NCBI GenBank assembly: GCA_034437575.1
Contig: DAOTTY010000021.1
Location: 1 to 14,681, forward strand
DNA length: 14,681 bases
Direction of reading: 5' to 3'
Source: DAOTTY01 sp034437575
GTDB taxonomy: Bacteria > Chloroflexota > Anaerolineae > Aggregatilineales > Phototrophicaceae
Shown: positions 14,388 to 14,681 of the stretch, piece by piece
How positions within the stretch are numbered: the stretch's first letter is position 1
How the letters are laid out: each line of letters opens with the position of its first letter
Translations under genes and position numbers: made by a program
The notes under the pieces: model-generated
Told to the model about the DNA's origin: nothing
What the model saw: the letters and a program-made list of their open reading frames with translations, nothing else
The model's database searches: none

Positions 14388-14507
14388 GCCCTCATCCCCC
14401 AGCCCCTTCTCCCGAACGCTGCGCTGGGTGAAGGGGAGAAAACCGTTTTTTGAAGTCCCTCTCCTGATCCCGCAGGGACGGTTGGGAGAGGGATTTAGGG
14501 TGAGGGC
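14388..14507. repeat. Dispersed palindromic repeat folding as a three-way junction
   Basis: Outer arms GCCCTCA (14388-14394) and TGAGGGC (14501-14507) enclose two inner stems. CCCCTTC (14403-14409) pairs with GAAGGGG (14430-14436). TCCCTCTCC (14456-14464) pairs perfectly with GGAGAGGGA (14485-14493). The second is capped by TCCC-GCA-GGGA (14468-14478). No protein frame fits. Similar C/G-rich pieces at 6294-6333 and 10621-10681 suggest a family of repeats in this genome. Confidence 0.65.
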
Positions 14508-14681
14508 TGAGTAGTTAATCATGAACTGACGCTCACCAAAGGGAATGAAAAGGGTAGTCTATTTTCGAGAGAGTTACGTTGTTAGCGTGATTCATACCCT
14601 CTGGCACGGCTAATTGAGCTGCCGCCCGGCTTATGGTTGACAGATGCGCGCTTTTGGGTGATGTGTGTCACTCCACACAGG

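Larger units (their letters stand above)
14231..14681. other. Gene-free stretch at the window end
   Basis: This 451-base stretch has no coding region I can support. It contains the palindrome at 14249-14264 and the structured repeat at 14388-14507. Near the end is a TTGACA (14637-14642) without a convincing -10 partner. A short inverted repeat TGTGTG/CACACA (14662-14667 with 14674-14679) lies at the very edge. The last bases could belong to the promoter of a gene beyond the window. Confidence 0.5.

Noticed and set aside
14637..14642. TTGACA as the -35 box of a promoter reading off the window end.
   Set aside because: The bases 16-18 bp downstream (GATGTG region) do not make a credible -10 box.
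1..14681. A defence island or new multi-gene system.
   Set aside because: The genes point in mixed directions, belong to known and mostly unrelated families, and show no nuclease, helicase or NTPase cluster or mobile-element context.

Overview
This 14.7-kb window is chromosomal DNA of moderately high G+C content. It holds ten protein-coding genes that I can support and a large amount of structured, repeat-like sequence between them. I see no rRNA, tRNA, CRISPR array, transposase, integrase or phage gene. The set of genes suggests a Chloroflexota bacterium, perhaps Anaerolineae: an ADP-forming acyl-CoA synthetase fused to a GNAT domain, paired M16 peptidases, a tetrapyrrole-methylase/MazG fusion, an iron-sulfur photolyase and a Mut7-C protein. 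Small unclassified alpha/beta proteins and C/G-rich palindromic repeats between genes fit the same picture. This placement is inference; no single marker gene fixes it.

Layout. The minus strand at 69-2789 carries the acyl-CoA synthetase/acetyltransferase fusion. It is divergent from a small unrecognised gene at 3015-3407, and the shared intergenic region has three TGTTAC boxes spaced exactly 10 bp apart. A short open stretch at 3411-3521 may be the remnant of an orotidine-phosphate decarboxylase gene. A minus-strand pair at 6120-3548 encodes a zinc-binding and a motif-less M16 peptidase, joined by a one-base TAATG overlap. A TPR-transmembrane-PPC protein (7169-6345) is divergent from an FeS-BCP photolyase (7387-8946). 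The MazG fusion (10566-9112) is divergent from an MFS exporter (10899-12164). A second small unrecognised protein (12775-12362) lies downstream of a Mut7-C RNase-like protein (13642-12899). A DUF2892 membrane protein (14230-13988) closes the gene set.

How the genes relate. These are mostly separate housekeeping or stress functions rather than one pathway: protein acetylation or acyl-CoA metabolism, proteolysis, DNA photorepair, nucleotide-pool sanitation, efflux and putative RNA processing. The only clear functional unit is the M16 pair. I found no convincing new multi-gene system.

The most unusual material is non-coding. In the leader of the 12362-12775 gene, one arm of a hairpin contains the Shine-Dalgarno, with a potential pseudoknot just upstream. 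At 13764-13893 there is a dense cluster of hairpins with an enclosing stem. A three-way-junction repeat lies at 14388-14507. An 18-base sequence at 35-52 recurs inverted at 12213-12230. Several start codons were moved inward from the longest open frame, because a ribosome-binding site or a promoter-like box lies inside the longer frame.
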